The translations under genes and the position numbers were made by a program. From assembly GCF_042695135.1 (NCBI RefSeq), contig NZ_CP170547.1:3286001-3350000 (forward strand): a stretch of 64,000 nucleotides of DNA, read 5' to 3'. Shown one piece after another: positions 16,732 to 26,318 of the stretch. Below the pieces are notes generated by a model. The model saw nothing but the letters and a program-made list of their open reading frames with translations. It was not told where the DNA came from and did no database searches. Origin of the DNA: Epilithonimonas sp042695135 (GTDB taxonomy: Bacteria; Bacteroidota; Bacteroidia; Flavobacteriales; Weeksellaceae). The stretch's first letter is position 1. Every line of letters starts with the position of its first letter.

Positions 16732-18309
16732 TTAAAGTACGTTTACGATAACGTTACCGATGTTTGGAAGAACCACTCCATTTAAACCGTTAGCTCTCGC
16801 CTGGATGTCAAATATTGTAACTACGTCTCCACTTCTAAGTCCCTTTGTAAGGCCTTCAACCTGTCCAAGAGAACTACCGTTGATTGGCATTACCGGTTTA
16901 CCAGAAACTTTAACTTTGAAACTTACAACATCAAATGTTACAGGGAAATCAAAGTCTGGCAATGTCGCCGTAAGAGTCTGCTTAGAGATAGAAGCTGCAG
17001 GCATAGAAACATAGCTTGCTCCTCTGATCTGACCTCTTGGTGGAGGGATATTCTTGATTCTGAAATCAAAACCTTGGGTAATCATTTTACCACTTGGTGC
17101 TTTTCCAGAGATTGTTAACTTAACAGTCGTTCCAGCTCCAGGCGTAACAGTCCATTTTCCTTTACCACCACTTACAGCTGCACCAGCTGCTGATAAAGTT
17201 GTAGCATTAAGATCTGCTCCAAGGATTGATCCGGAAACCGGGTTAGCTAAACCTCTATATAAAACGTTCATTTTATCAGCTGCTAAGATTGCACCACTTT
17301 GTTCTTTAAGAGCTTCCTGACCAGAAACAACAGTCAATGTATGGCTGTATGGTAATTTTATAACTTTACCATTAGCATCTGTAAAAGAAATCTCACCACC
17401 AAATTTTTGCTCACCAGGAGTCCCTGTATTTGGAGTAATAATACCTTGTCCATTTTCTACTCTCTGAACACCAGAAATACTAAGTCCTGGAACAGTACTA
17501 GCAAAAGTACCTATAGCAACTTTGATCTGAGCTGTTTCTCCTTTCATAATTGAGCTAGGTCCAGATACCAAAGCTTCGTAAGCATTGAACTTGATATCAG
17601 CATCAACTTTTTCCTGCAACATTGCTGAGATTGCATCAGCTTGTAAATTTCTAGCTTCAGATTCTATCAATTCAAGATTTGAAAGCGCTGCAATCAAAGG
17701 TTGATTATAGAATTTGTACTGAAACCAGTTCTTTCCACTTTTAGCTCTTTTGTCACCTTTAGGAAATTCTGCCCAAAGATTTTTTTGTGCTCTGTCAGAA
17801 ACTGCTTTCAATTGGGGATTAGATCCAAAAGTAGTAGTGATATAAGTTCTTAATTCATCTACTTTATTTTTCAATTCGGCTGCCTGAGCAGAAGAATTTT
17901 TTTCATCTCCATCTTTAAAGAATAAAGTTGTAGCCGGCTCTGTATTATTAAGTGCTGTAAAACTCTCTTCAACAGCAAGATCAGTATTATACTCTGCTTG
18001 AGTACTCATTGATCCTTTGTATCCTTCGATCAAATTAACAAGAGCATCTGTTTTACTAGATAATCCTTCGTATTGTGATTGTAGTGGTCCATATGTTTCA
18101 GGAGAAGTTTTCGCTTTCTCCTTTAGGGTCATATAGAAAATTTTATTTTTACTTTCAACGATATCTTTTCTTGTATTGGTCAAAGAATCGTTTGTGTCTT
18201 TATATGATCTGATGATTTCCTGATCGATCTGCATTGCGAGCATCGCAATGAAAACCAAGTACATCAGGTTAATCATCTTCTGACGTGGTGTCTGTTTGCC
18301 TCCTGCCAT
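16732..18309 (-). CDS. gldM: Type IX secretion / gliding motor protein GldM (PorM)
   Basis: 525 residues. A short cytoplasmic N-terminus with Arg9 is followed by one transmembrane helix (about 13-28, NLMYLVFIAMLAMQ) and a long periplasmic rod of four domains. GldM pairs with GldL to form the proton-powered motor; the Arg9 of GldM and the Glu in GldL helix 2 are a known functional pair and both are kept here. The periplasmic part has the usual helical D1 (ESKNKIFYMTLKEKA) and Ig-like domains rich in Gly/Ser/Thr. Spacing to gldN (48 bp) and gldL (47 bp) suggests one transcript. Confidence 0.93.
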   Translation of the reverse strand: MAGGKQTPRQKMINLMYLVFIAMLAMQIDQEIIRSYKDTNDSLTNTRKDIVESKNKIFYMTLKEKAKTSPETYGPLQSQYEGLSSKTDALVNLIEGYKGSMSTQAEYNTDLAVEESFTALNNTEPATTLFFKDGDEKNSSAQAAELKNKVDELRTYITTTFGSNPQLKAVSDRAQKNLWAEFPKGDKRAKSGKNWFQYKFYNQPLIAALSNLELIESEARNLQADAISAMLQEKVDADIKFNAYEALVSGPSSIMKGETAQIKVAIGTFASTVPGLSISGVQRVENGQGIITPNTGTPGEQKFGGEISFTDANGKVIKLPYSHTLTVVSGQEALKEQSGAILAADKMNVLYRGLANPVSGSILGADLNATTLSAAGAAVSGGKGKWTVTPGAGTTVKLTISGKAPSGKMITQGFDFRIKNIPPPRGQIRGASYVSMPAASISKQTLTATLPDFDFPVTFDVVSFKVKVSGKPVMPINGSSLGQVEGLTKGLRSGDVVTIFDIQARANGLNGVVLPNIGNVIVNVL

Positions 18310-18356
18310 TTTAATAAATTAAATTAATTGTTAAACAAAAATTAAAATGATAGTGA

Positions 18357-19034
18357 TTAAGACTTCATTGCGCTAAGCATACCACCATAAACTCTATTAA
18401 GATTATTTAGATTACCTGTTAAGCCTTGTAATTCTTCGTTGAATTTCTCAGAATGTGCTGCAGATTTTTGAATATCTTCAACATATTTTTTACTGAATTC
18501 TGATTGTTTTTGTCCTTGCTCCAATTGAAGTGCATACAAAGCATTCATACTTTCCAAATGAGAAGCAGCCATATTAAGTTGCTCGTTATATTTGTGAGTA
18601 GAAGCAGAAACATCTACTGTTTGGTTGATCTGATCTACAGAAGATGAGAATTTATCAATTCCTCCTCTTAGTCTTTCAAATAAGCTAACATCAAGTTTCG
18701 CATCAGCCAACATTTTATCAAGTTTATCAGACAATGACACTTCTAGTTCTTTGTTTTCTACTTTGCTTACAACTTTTTTAGGCTGTCTTTCTGCAGTTTC
18801 GTCTAATAATTCTGGGTAAACATTTTCCCAAGCATAATGCTCTTCAGCAGCAGGTGGATCAAATGCAAAGAATAAGAAGATAAGGGCCTCAGTTATCAAA
18901 CCAGCTGCAAGAGCAACGTTACCAGTAATGAAACCTACATGCCAGTGTGTCATTTTAAATAAAGCTCCCAAAATTACGATAGCTGCACCGAATGAATAGA
19001 TAAAATTCGTTATTGAATCCTTAGTTTTAAACAT
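18357..19034 (-). CDS. gldL: Type IX secretion / gliding motor protein GldL (PorL)
   Basis: 225 residues. Two N-terminal transmembrane helices (about 8-28 and 33-57) are followed by a cytoplasmic coiled-coil tail. Glu49 in AAGLITEALIFLFFAF is the key intramembrane carboxylate of the proton-driven motor. The loop KMTHWHVGFITGN between helices is typical. The cytoplasmic part (LSDKLDKMLADAKLDVSLFERL, then a helical SVDQINQTVDVSASTHKYNEQL region) should form the helical domain below the membrane. Acts with GldM in the inner membrane. Confidence 0.93.
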   Translation of the reverse strand: MFKTKDSITNFIYSFGAAIVILGALFKMTHWHVGFITGNVALAAGLITEALIFLFFAFDPPAAEEHYAWENVYPELLDETAERQPKKVVSKVENKELEVSLSDKLDKMLADAKLDVSLFERLRGGIDKFSSSVDQINQTVDVSASTHKYNEQLNMAASHLESMNALYALQLEQGQKQSEFSKKYVEDIQKSAAHSEKFNEELQGLTGNLNNLNRVYGGMLSAMKS

Positions 19035-19070
19035 TTCTTTTAAAATTTTTAGTTAGTAATAGTTAGTTAA

Positions 19071-20498
19071 TTATTTAGTTGTTCTTTTAAATTTGCCAGC
19101 TCCGGATGGGATATCCTGAATTGTTCTGAATCCGATAAAGCTTCTTGCAGAATCTTTTCTTTCCCAATCTCTATATCCTGTCATTAGTAAGTAGCCTGCA
19201 TCTTTCCAAGATCCTCCTCTTACAGTTTTTTTAATTTCTCTATAAGATTGATTCGAAAGATTTGGGTTCAAAGTTGAAGAGAATTCGTAGCTTGAATTAT
19301 TATAAGGCGACTCTGTCCACTCGGAAACGTTACCTGCCATATCATATAATCCGTAACCATTTTTAAGGAATTTCTTAACAGGAGCAGTATAAGTATAATT
19401 ACCTTTTTTCTCGTCTTCTATATAAGTACCTCTTTTAGGTTTGAAGTTTGCCAAATAACATCCTCTGTCATCCTGTAGATAAGGACCACCCCAAGGGTAA
19501 GTCGCATTCTGGATACCACCTTTGGCAGCATATTCCCATTCAGCTTCTGTAGGAAGACGGAATCTCATTGATTTTTGTTTTTTCTTTTTAAGACTATTAT
19601 TATAATCCGTTTTCATTTTGGTTCTGAAATCACAAAATGCTCTTGCCTGATCCCATGTAACACCTACAACCGGATATTCTTTGTAAGCCTGATGCCAAAA
19701 ATACTGATCAAACAAAGGCTCGTTATACGCGTAGCTGAAATCCTTAACCCAAACAGTTGTATCCGGGTAAACAGCGATACTTTCTTTTTTAAGATAGTTG
19801 GCTCCTCTATCTTTATCTTTAACAGCAGACATTACATCTTCCCACTGGTAAGAATATTTTACTTTGGACCAGTCAATAATTCTTTCATTATTGATTCTTT
19901 TATCTGCCGGCAAATACATCGATTCTAAAACTTCAGCATATTTTTCGTCAGGATAAGCAGAAGTATTATATGTCAATGGTACTTTCTTATCTAATTTTTT
20001 AGATTCGTCATAACCATCTCTTCCACCTTGAGACTCCAAATATTTTTGATACGGGGTTGCTTCATCTCCGGTTTTTTTGGAAGCGTAAGCAAAATCGCTA
20101 ATAGATCCTCCTGTTCCACCTTCTCCGTCTCCACCACCTTCACCAGCAGCTTCTGCTAATAAACCTCTTGCGATGGAATCTCTAACTGCATTGATGAACA
20201 ACCTGTATTCTGCATTTGTAATCTCTGTCTCATCCATAAAAAAGGAAGATACCGTTACGGTTTTAGGCATTGCTTTTTCTGGTGTAGCCGAAAAATCCTG
20301 ATCAGCCATTCCCATTACAAAAGATCCACCAGGGATTGGAACCATTCCATACGGTCTTTCTGCAATAAATGATTTTGATGATCCTCTTGGAACCAGCTCT
20401 CCCTTAACACCAGGGTTTCCAGTTATACCCTTTCCTCCTCCTTTCGAACAAGAAACAATAACCGTTGTTGATAATAATATTAGTAATATCCTTTTCAT
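19071..20498 (-). CDS. gldK: Type IX secretion lipoprotein GldK (PorK)
   Basis: 475 residues. A lipoprotein signal MKRILLILLSTTVIVSC places the lipidated Cys at 17. The mature part is a formylglycine-generating-enzyme-like (sulfatase-modifying factor) domain without enzyme function in this family: GGSFVMGMAD, FFMDETEITNAEYRLFI, RFRLPTEAEWEYAAKGG, YDMAGNVSEWTESP and RGGSWKDAGY. There is a Gly/Glu-rich loop (EAAGEGGGDGEGGTGG, about residue 117 onward). GldK with GldN makes the periplasmic ring attached to the outer membrane. First gene of the operon. Confidence 0.93.
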   Translation of the reverse strand: MKRILLILLSTTVIVSCSKGGGKGITGNPGVKGELVPRGSSKSFIAERPYGMVPIPGGSFVMGMADQDFSATPEKAMPKTVTVSSFFMDETEITNAEYRLFINAVRDSIARGLLAEAAGEGGGDGEGGTGGSISDFAYASKKTGDEATPYQKYLESQGGRDGYDESKKLDKKVPLTYNTSAYPDEKYAEVLESMYLPADKRINNERIIDWSKVKYSYQWEDVMSAVKDKDRGANYLKKESIAVYPDTTVWVKDFSYAYNEPLFDQYFWHQAYKEYPVVGVTWDQARAFCDFRTKMKTDYNNSLKKKKQKSMRFRLPTEAEWEYAAKGGIQNATYPWGGPYLQDDRGCYLANFKPKRGTYIEDEKKGNYTYTAPVKKFLKNGYGLYDMAGNVSEWTESPYNNSSYEFSSTLNPNLSNQSYREIKKTVRGGSWKDAGYLLMTGYRDWERKDSARSFIGFRTIQDIPSGAGKFKRTTK

Positions 20499-20604
20499 CC
20501 TATTTTAAAGAAATTAAGCGGTAAATATATAATTTTTTTTATGAATAATTATCAATTTTTATTGAAAACGTAATTTGTTAAAGAATATTTCACAAACAGT
20601 GAAA

Positions 20605-22458
20605 TTATTCTACAGTTACGGATTTTGCAAGGTTTCTAGGTTGATCTACATTAGCACCTCTTTCCACTGCAATATAATAAGCTAAAAGTTGTAAAGGCAC
20701 TGATGCTAAGATAGGTGAGAAACATTCTGAAGTTTCAGGAATCTCAATAATATAGTCAGCCATTGCTGCTACCTGTACATCGCCTTTATTTATAATTGCA
20801 ATAACTTTTCCTTTTCTGGCTTTGATCTCCTGAACATTGCTTACAATTTTATCATAATGTCCAATTTTTGGAGCGATGATAACAATTGGCATATTCTCAT
20901 CGATCAATGCGATCGGACCATGCTTCATTTCGGCAGCAGGATAGCCTTCTGCGTGGATGTAAGAGATCTCCTTAAGCTTAAGTGCGCCTTCCAATGCTGC
21001 AGGAAAATTATAACCTCTTCCGAGATATAGGAAGTTTGTAGCCTCTACAAATTTAGATGCAATATCTTTCACTACACTATCCACAGAATTCAAAACATCT
21101 TCTACTTTTTTAGGAATAGCTTCTAATTCTGTAATTAGCCTCATAAAATCTGCTTTCCCTAAATTACCATTATGATTCCCAAGCTTGATTGCAAGCAAAG
21201 ATAAAATAGTAAGCTGAGCTGTAAATGCTTTTGTAGAAGCAACACCAATCTCCGGGCCAGCATGTGTATATGCTCCTGCATCAGTATATCTGGCAATAGA
21301 AGAATCTACTACATTACAGATTCCGAATACGAAAGCACCTTTTTCCTTGGCCAATTTTATAGCTGCCATTGTATCGGCGGTTTCTCCGGATTGTGATATT
21401 GCTATCACAACATCTTTGGAGTTTATAATTGGATTTCTGTATCGGAATTCTGATGCATATTCTACTTCAACAGGAACTCTTGCAAACTCTTCGATCAGAT
21501 ATTCTCCGATAAGTCCTGCGTGCCAAGAAGTTCCACAAGCAATAATGATAATTCGTTCGGCATTGGTCAATCTTTCCAGATGATCCCAGATGCCTGCCAT
21601 TTTTATAATCCCTTCATCTACAAGTAATCGACCTCTCATCGTATCTAAAATAGATTTTGGTTGTTCGAATATTTCTTTTAACATAAAATGTTCGTAACCT
21701 CCTTTTTCTATCTGTTCAAGATTGAGTCTCAATTCCTGTACTGCAGGTTCAATTTTCGTATTTTCTTTTATGGTTCTGATATCTATCCCTGACCCAAGTG
21801 ATATGGTTGCCATGTGTCCTTCTTCCAGATATACTGCTTCTTTTGTAAATTCTACAAAAGGAGAAGCATCAGAAGCAACAAAATATTCGTCATCACCGAT
21901 ACCAATCGCCAACGGTGATCCTAATCTTGCAACGACCAATTGTCCTGGAAAGTCATCGTGCAAAACGGAAACCGCATAAGCACCATAAACTTCATTCAAG
22001 GCATATCTAACTGCTTCCGGAAATTCCAAAGTTGGTTCTTTATCCATAAAATACTGGATAAGATTCACAAGAACTTCTGTATCAGTTTCTGAATGGAAGT
22101 CGAAATCTTTATTGATAAGCATTGTCTTAATAGTATCATAATTTTCGATGATACCGTTATGAACCAAAGCAATTTTTCCGTTGTTAGAAAGGTGGGGATG
22201 AGAGTTTTTATCACTTGGTATTCCATGTGTTGCCCATCTGGTATGTCCCATTCCTATTTTGGATGTACTTTTCAAAGATTTTGAAATAGCAACAAGATCG
22301 TCAACTTTACCTTTTGTTTTTTTGACTTCGAATTCTCCATTCTCAGTTTCTAAAATAACACCGGCACTATCGTATCCTCGATATTCTAAGCGACGCAGTC
22401 CATTGATAACAATTTCATAAGCATCACGAAATCCTGTATATCCTACAATTCCACACAT
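20605..22458 (-). CDS. glmS: Glutamine--fructose-6-phosphate aminotransferase (isomerizing)
   Basis: 617 residues, full length. The N-terminal class II glutaminase domain starts MCGIVGYTG with Cys2 as nucleophile, then GMGHTRWATHG and HNGIIENY. Two SIS sugar-isomerase domains follow (CGTSWHAGLIGEYL; ISQSGETADTMAAIKLAK; LGRGYNFPAALEGALKLKE; AEGYPAAEMKHGPIALID), and the end is the invariant DQPRNLAKSVTVE. It makes glucosamine-6-phosphate for peptidoglycan and LPS. Third gene of a minus-strand run with the DUF4270 gene (8-bp gap). No glmS ribozyme is seen in front of it. Confidence 0.96.
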   Translation of the reverse strand: MCGIVGYTGFRDAYEIVINGLRRLEYRGYDSAGVILETENGEFEVKKTKGKVDDLVAISKSLKSTSKIGMGHTRWATHGIPSDKNSHPHLSNNGKIALVHNGIIENYDTIKTMLINKDFDFHSETDTEVLVNLIQYFMDKEPTLEFPEAVRYALNEVYGAYAVSVLHDDFPGQLVVARLGSPLAIGIGDDEYFVASDASPFVEFTKEAVYLEEGHMATISLGSGIDIRTIKENTKIEPAVQELRLNLEQIEKGGYEHFMLKEIFEQPKSILDTMRGRLLVDEGIIKMAGIWDHLERLTNAERIIIIACGTSWHAGLIGEYLIEEFARVPVEVEYASEFRYRNPIINSKDVVIAISQSGETADTMAAIKLAKEKGAFVFGICNVVDSSIARYTDAGAYTHAGPEIGVASTKAFTAQLTILSLLAIKLGNHNGNLGKADFMRLITELEAIPKKVEDVLNSVDSVVKDIASKFVEATNFLYLGRGYNFPAALEGALKLKEISYIHAEGYPAAEMKHGPIALIDENMPIVIIAPKIGHYDKIVSNVQEIKARKGKVIAIINKGDVQVAAMADYIIEIPETSECFSPILASVPLQLLAYYIAVERGANVDQPRNLAKSVTVE

Positions 22459-22466
22459 ATTGTATT

Positions 22467-24044
22467 TTATTTTTTTGTGAATATTAATCTAAGTTGAGCG
22501 TTCTTAGAATTTATAATTTCCTCACCTGTATTATTAGAATCTGTTCCTTTAAAAACAATACGGTAAGGAGTATATGCTCTGTTATTATAAGATTGCCCTA
22601 AAAGCTGACCGGTAGATGAGTTGGCAAGATAACTTCCAAGATTTATAGTAAAATCTTTAGCCGTAATTTTCGTAGTATCATAATTACCATCCTCAATAAT
22701 TTTTTTCAGAGAAGAGGTAATACCAATATCATAGTAAGCATCTTTGGTAGATAGATTTGCCGTCTTTATCAATGAATATCCTGCATTGGCCAAATCTGTC
22801 ATATCCGGAAGAAATCTCGTTGAGTCTTTTTCTTTTACCAACAGGCTATAAGGCTTTTTGTAAGAATTATTCCAGCTGGCTTCATCATTATAAATTCTTA
22901 TTTTAGCAGATACAATTGCAATTTTTTCGTCTCTAAATCTGTTTTTCAACTTTATGATTGTTGAAGCAGGAATTTTAAGTCCGAAACTAGCTCCTCCCAT
23001 CCCTTGTGCATAGATAAGGGGATCACCATTTGTATCGTTTGGAGACCCTATTGCAGACATAGCGGACGTATATGAAGCCGGTCTATTATAAGTTATGCTA
23101 CTGAAATGCACGTTAGATGCACCCAAATTCAAAGTGGTCTCTGCTTTTGTACGGGTTACTACACCGTTGGTGGTGACATCATTTTTATAATAAATGATAA
23201 TTCCGGCATCATTCGGAGCCATAGAAAATAAATAGCCATCATTTTCCACTACAGAAATGCTGATACCTTTGAAATATCTTATGAAAGAAGCCGCATCTTT
23301 AAGAACCTGATTTCCTTTTTTAGCAATAATCTTATCCTGGAAAAAAGTTTTGTCAAGCGGGATACGCAATGAAGCAGAACGATTAACCAATTCCGTAGCA
23401 TCGGAGTCTTTTGTGATAACCACAGAATTAACTGTACCATCAAAAGCCTTAGATCCAATCTCTGCGCCTAACGCAATTGCTTTATTGGAATTAAGAGAAT
23501 CGGAAGTACCTCCAAGGAAGTCATTAACCTCATGAACCTTTAACGTAAAATTAGTTTTTTGACCGCCGATTTTTGCTTTACCATATTTACTTACAGGATA
23601 AGTTGTAACTACTTTTTTAGCAGCCACCTGACCATCCGGATAGATATAATCTTCATTAGTAGTTGTAGTAATGGAGTCTGTAGCAGATTCATATTTTGGC
23701 TTCAGAGTAAGAACAATAGAATCTATAACCGGGTTGGTTCCAAAGTCAGGATCATAAGTATCCAATCTGACCTGAGTAATATAAGAGACTTTTTGTCCTC
23801 CAAATACAGACTCACTAAAGGCACCTATTCTAACACTATCCAATTTCGAAGCATCGGAACGTATTAAATCTCCATTATTGATATTATATGCAATAAGACT
23901 GTATGCTTTATCAAATCCATCCGCCGCATTTCCATCTACCAACTGTGAACCTAAATCATCAAGTTCTCCCTCACAAGAATTTAAAACCAACATTCCCATT
24001 ACCAAAAACGGGATCATCTTCATCAAAGTTTTTATTTTTATCAT
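22467..24044 (-). CDS. DUF4270 family lipoprotein
   Basis: 525 residues. A lipobox is visible in VMGMLVLNSCEG (lipidated Cys near residue 24); the start may be the Met 7 codons further in. The mature part opens DDLGSQLVDGN and has many beta strands with paired SxxxxxxLGSY-type ends: VDSIVLTLKPKY, LRIPLDKTFFQDK, GISISVVENDGYLFSM and LGSYLANSSTGQ. This is the DUF4270 family of Bacteroidota surface or periplasmic lipoproteins, with no defined function. It is sandwiched between a starch-synthase-like gene (14-bp gap) and glmS (8-bp gap), an arrangement I recall as common in Flavobacteriia. Confidence 0.8.
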   Translation of the reverse strand: MIKIKTLMKMIPFLVMGMLVLNSCEGELDDLGSQLVDGNAADGFDKAYSLIAYNINNGDLIRSDASKLDSVRIGAFSESVFGGQKVSYITQVRLDTYDPDFGTNPVIDSIVLTLKPKYESATDSITTTTNEDYIYPDGQVAAKKVVTTYPVSKYGKAKIGGQKTNFTLKVHEVNDFLGGTSDSLNSNKAIALGAEIGSKAFDGTVNSVVITKDSDATELVNRSASLRIPLDKTFFQDKIIAKKGNQVLKDAASFIRYFKGISISVVENDGYLFSMAPNDAGIIIYYKNDVTTNGVVTRTKAETTLNLGASNVHFSSITYNRPASYTSAMSAIGSPNDTNGDPLIYAQGMGGASFGLKIPASTIIKLKNRFRDEKIAIVSAKIRIYNDEASWNNSYKKPYSLLVKEKDSTRFLPDMTDLANAGYSLIKTANLSTKDAYYDIGITSSLKKIIEDGNYDTTKITAKDFTINLGSYLANSSTGQLLGQSYNNRAYTPYRIVFKGTDSNNTGEEIINSKNAQLRLIFTKK

Positions 24045-24058
24045 TATAAAAAATAGTA

Positions 24059-24829
24059 TTAATAAACTGTTGCTATAGAATCAGCACTCAAATATTCCGA
24101 TTTCTCGGCATCAGCTTTCCCGTACGCTTCTTCTAATTTCTCCTCCAAGAACTCGTTCCCTTTTACGATAACATCTACGTATTGCATACTAGCATTTACA
24201 AAATTCAGGAAGCTTGGATTATCTAACGATTCCAAATCCGAAATATTATCAAAAGCCAGAATTTCTTTTGTGTTGCTGTTAAGCTCAATATCTTCCTCGT
24301 TGTAAACAGAAAGTACGATTTTGGTGTCGTTGAAATAAGTATCGTCCTTGTAATAAGTTTTCAAATAGATTGGGATTAAAGAAGACATCCACCCATTCAG
24401 GTGAATTACATCCGGAACCCAGTTTAGTTTCTTGATCGTTTCAATAACGCCTCTGGCAAAGAAAACTGCTCTTTCGTTATTATCTTCGAACGCTTTACCT
24501 TCGTCATCGAAATAGTATTGTTTTCTTTTAAAATACTCTTCATTATCGATAAAATAAACCTGCAGACGCTCGCCTGGCAAAGAGGCAACTTTTATAATCA
24601 GGGGCTGGTCCAGATCATTAATAATAATGTTCATCCCGGAAAGTCTGATTACTTCGTGAAGCTGGAATTTTCTTTCACTTATTTGTCCGAATCTAGGCAT
24701 AAAAACCCTGACATCGTTACCACTTCCGTGCATTTTCAGAGCCATCTTGTGTACCAAACTTCCCATGTTTGTATCTTCCTGATAAGGGTACATCTCTGTA
24801 GTAACGTATAAAATCTTTTGATTAGGCAT
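24059..24829 (-). CDS. Glycogen/starch synthase-like protein, N-terminal (GT5) domain only
   Basis: 256 residues. It matches the N-terminal catalytic domain of GT5 glycogen synthases: KILYVTTEMYPYQEDTNMGSLV in place of the ADP-glucose-binding KxGGL motif, NDVRVFMPRFG, LQVYFIDNEEYF, NNERAVFFARGVIETIKKLNWVPDVIHLNGWMSSLIPIYL. The C-terminal GT1 domain is absent, so the protein is about half normal length; the canonical KTGGL lysine is replaced by NMGSL. Catalysis as a glycogen synthase is therefore doubtful. It starts a tight operon with DUF4270 and glmS and is divergent from panC. Confidence 0.7.
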   Translation of the reverse strand: MPNQKILYVTTEMYPYQEDTNMGSLVHKMALKMHGSGNDVRVFMPRFGQISERKFQLHEVIRLSGMNIIINDLDQPLIIKVASLPGERLQVYFIDNEEYFKRKQYYFDDEGKAFEDNNERAVFFARGVIETIKKLNWVPDVIHLNGWMSSLIPIYLKTYYKDDTYFNDTKIVLSVYNEEDIELNSNTKEILAFDNISDLESLDNPSFLNFVNASMQYVDVIVKGNEFLEEKLEEAYGKADAEKSEYLSADSIATVY

Positions 24830-25122
24830 ATAATTTACTTTAAATGAAGTATAAAATCTTCATTTTGCAAAATTACAAAAAATTAAATCAAAATATTTAT
24901 TTTCAATAATATTAATAGACTTATTCAAAATACGCTAATTATCAACCAGTTAATTGTCTTCAAATGTTAATTTTCAGTATAAAATATAATTATTTTAATC
25001 ACATTACTTCTCAAACATTGAATATCGCACCAAAAAATATTCAAATCCATTAATTATTTAGGTTTATCTATTCAACGGAATTGGTAAAAACTATTACCTT
25101 TGGTTTAATAAACACTACAAAC
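24830..25122. other. Divergent AT-rich promoter region, panC / starch-synthase-like gene
   Basis: 293 bp without a gene. It is very AT-rich with several TATAAAAT-type words; a -7 box for panC lies at 25095-25102. I see no riboswitch-like folding or long dyad. Confidence 0.5.
25095..25102 (+). promoter_or_regulatory. -7 box (TACCTTTG) of panC
   Basis: Exact TAnnTTTG match 21 bp before the panC ATG at 25123. It overlaps the longer reading frame that would begin with TTG at 25081, which argues for the ATG start. No good -33 partner is seen. Confidence 0.5.
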
Positions 25123-25968
25123 ATGCAGGTTTTCTATGATAGTCACTCATTCTCCGGATATATAAAAACTCAAAAAGAGCAACATAAAACTATTGGATTT
25201 GCGCCCACGATGGGAGCTTTACACGCAGGTCATATCTCGCTTTATAAAGAAGCAAGGCAGGAAAATGACATCGTCATCTCTTCGGTTTTTGTAAACCCGA
25301 CACAGTTCAACAATCCCGAAGACCTGGAAAAATATCCAAGGACAGTGGAAGATGACGTTAAGAAATTAGAAGATTCCAATCTTGTTGATGCCTTATATAT
25401 ACCGAGAGTTGAAGATATCTATCCAAACGGAATGGATAGAAAACATTATGATTTCGGAGGGATAGAAAACGAAATGGAAGGCGCTGCAAGACCTGGACAT
25501 TTTGATGGCGTCGGAACTGTGGTGGAAGAATTGTTCGTTCAAGTACAGCCAAACAACGCCTATTTTGGAGAAAAAGATTTTCAGCAGCTTAAAATTATTG
25601 AGAAGCTGGTTGAAGTTCTTGATCTGAAAATTAAAATCCACGGTGTAAAAATCCACAGGGAAGAAAACGGACTTGCCATGAGTTCCCGAAATATGCGGCT
25701 TTCTGAAATCGAGAAAGAAACGTCTGCTCTTATTTATAAAACGCTGAAAAAAGTAAACGAATGGTTTAAAGTAATATCTGTTCCCGAAATAAAAACCAGA
25801 GTCGAAGAGATCTTTAAGAGAAAAGATATGGAACTTGAATATTTTCTGATTGCAGATGAAGAAACTTTGAAAGAAGTAGATTTCTTTTCTGAGGATAGAA
25901 ACTTCCGGGCCTTTATCGTTGTGAATGTTGGAAATGTAAGATTAATTGACAATCTGCATTTGGAATAG
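25123..25968 (+). CDS. panC: Pantothenate synthetase (pantoate--beta-alanine ligase)
   Basis: 281 residues from the ATG at 25123. It joins pantoate and beta-alanine with ATP to make pantothenate, the coenzyme A precursor. Motifs: FAPTMGALHAGHISL with the HIGH-like His34/His37, SVFVNPTQFNNPEDLEKYPR, GHFDGVGTVVEELF, NAYFGEKDFQQL and the KMSKS-like GLAMSSRN. All regions of the family are present. The upstream extension to 25081 (TTG) runs through the promoter and is rejected. Confidence 0.95.
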   Translation: MQVFYDSHSFSGYIKTQKEQHKTIGFAPTMGALHAGHISLYKEARQENDIVISSVFVNPTQFNNPEDLEKYPRTVEDDVKKLEDSNLVDALYIPRVEDIYPNGMDRKHYDFGGIENEMEGAARPGHFDGVGTVVEELFVQVQPNNAYFGEKDFQQLKIIEKLVEVLDLKIKIHGVKIHREENGLAMSSRNMRLSEIEKETSALIYKTLKKVNEWFKVISVPEIKTRVEEIFKRKDMELEYFLIADEETLKEVDFFSEDRNFRAFIVVNVGNVRLIDNLHLE

Positions 25969-25983
25969 AAATTTGAACTTTGG

Positions 25984-26018
25984 ATAAAAAAAGGAACTTC
26001 TTTATACAAGAAGTTCCT
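25984..26018 (-). terminator. Terminator of the tRNA operon
   Basis: Stem AGGAACTTCTT (25992-26002) / AAGAAGTTCCT (26008-26018). The T-run follows only on the minus strand, so this hairpin chiefly ends the tRNA transcript coming from the right. Confidence 0.75.
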
Positions 26019-26068
26019 ACACCAAATCACAAAATATTAATATGAAAAAAATTTACTTGCGTAAATTG

Positions 26069-26141
26069 TGACCCGGCTGGGATTCGAACCCAGGACCCAT
26101 ACATTAAAAGTGTATTGCTCTACCAGCTGAGCTACCGAGTC
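26069..26141 (-). tRNA. tRNA-Lys (anticodon TTT), copy 2 in transcription order
   Basis: 73 nt, full cloverleaf: acceptor GACTCGG/CCGGGTC (one G-U), D stem GCTC/GAGC, anticodon stem ATACA/TGTAT with loop CTTTTAA, T arm CTGGG-TTCGAAT-CCCAG, discriminator A. CCA is not encoded. Identical in sequence to the gene at 26319-26391. Confidence 0.96.
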
Positions 26142-26201
26142 GGTCTTTTTTTAAATGATAAATGATTAAGAAATTAAAATCTTTTATCGATTATTTTGCA
26201 G

Positions 26202-26284
26202 TGCCTGCGACTGGACTCGAACCAGCACATCCTTAGGAAACCACCCCCTCAAGATGGCGTGTCTACCAATTTCACCACGCAGGC
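26202..26284 (-). tRNA. tRNA-Leu (anticodon GAG)
   Basis: 83 nt with the long variable arm of class II tRNAs. Acceptor GCCTGCG/CGCAGGC, D loop with AATTGGTAGAC, anticodon stem CCATC/GGTGG and loop TTGAGGG giving anticodon GAG (reads CUC/CUU), T arm CTGG-TTCGAGT-CCAG, discriminator A, CCA not encoded. Confidence 0.94.
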
Positions 26285-26315
26285 AAAAAAAAACCGTATC
26301 GCTACGGATTTTTTG
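26285..26315 (-). terminator. Small hairpin between tRNA-Lys and tRNA-Leu
   Basis: On the minus strand CCGTA-gcga-TACGG is followed by a run of nine or more T. It sits directly 5' of tRNA-Leu and 3' of the first tRNA-Lys, so it may terminate or process the first tRNA-Lys separately. Confidence 0.5.
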
Positions 26316-26318
26316 CTG

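Noticed and set aside
20605..22470. glmS ribozyme or riboswitch near glmS
   Set aside because: Only 8 bp separate glmS from the preceding gene; no space or fold for a ribozyme.
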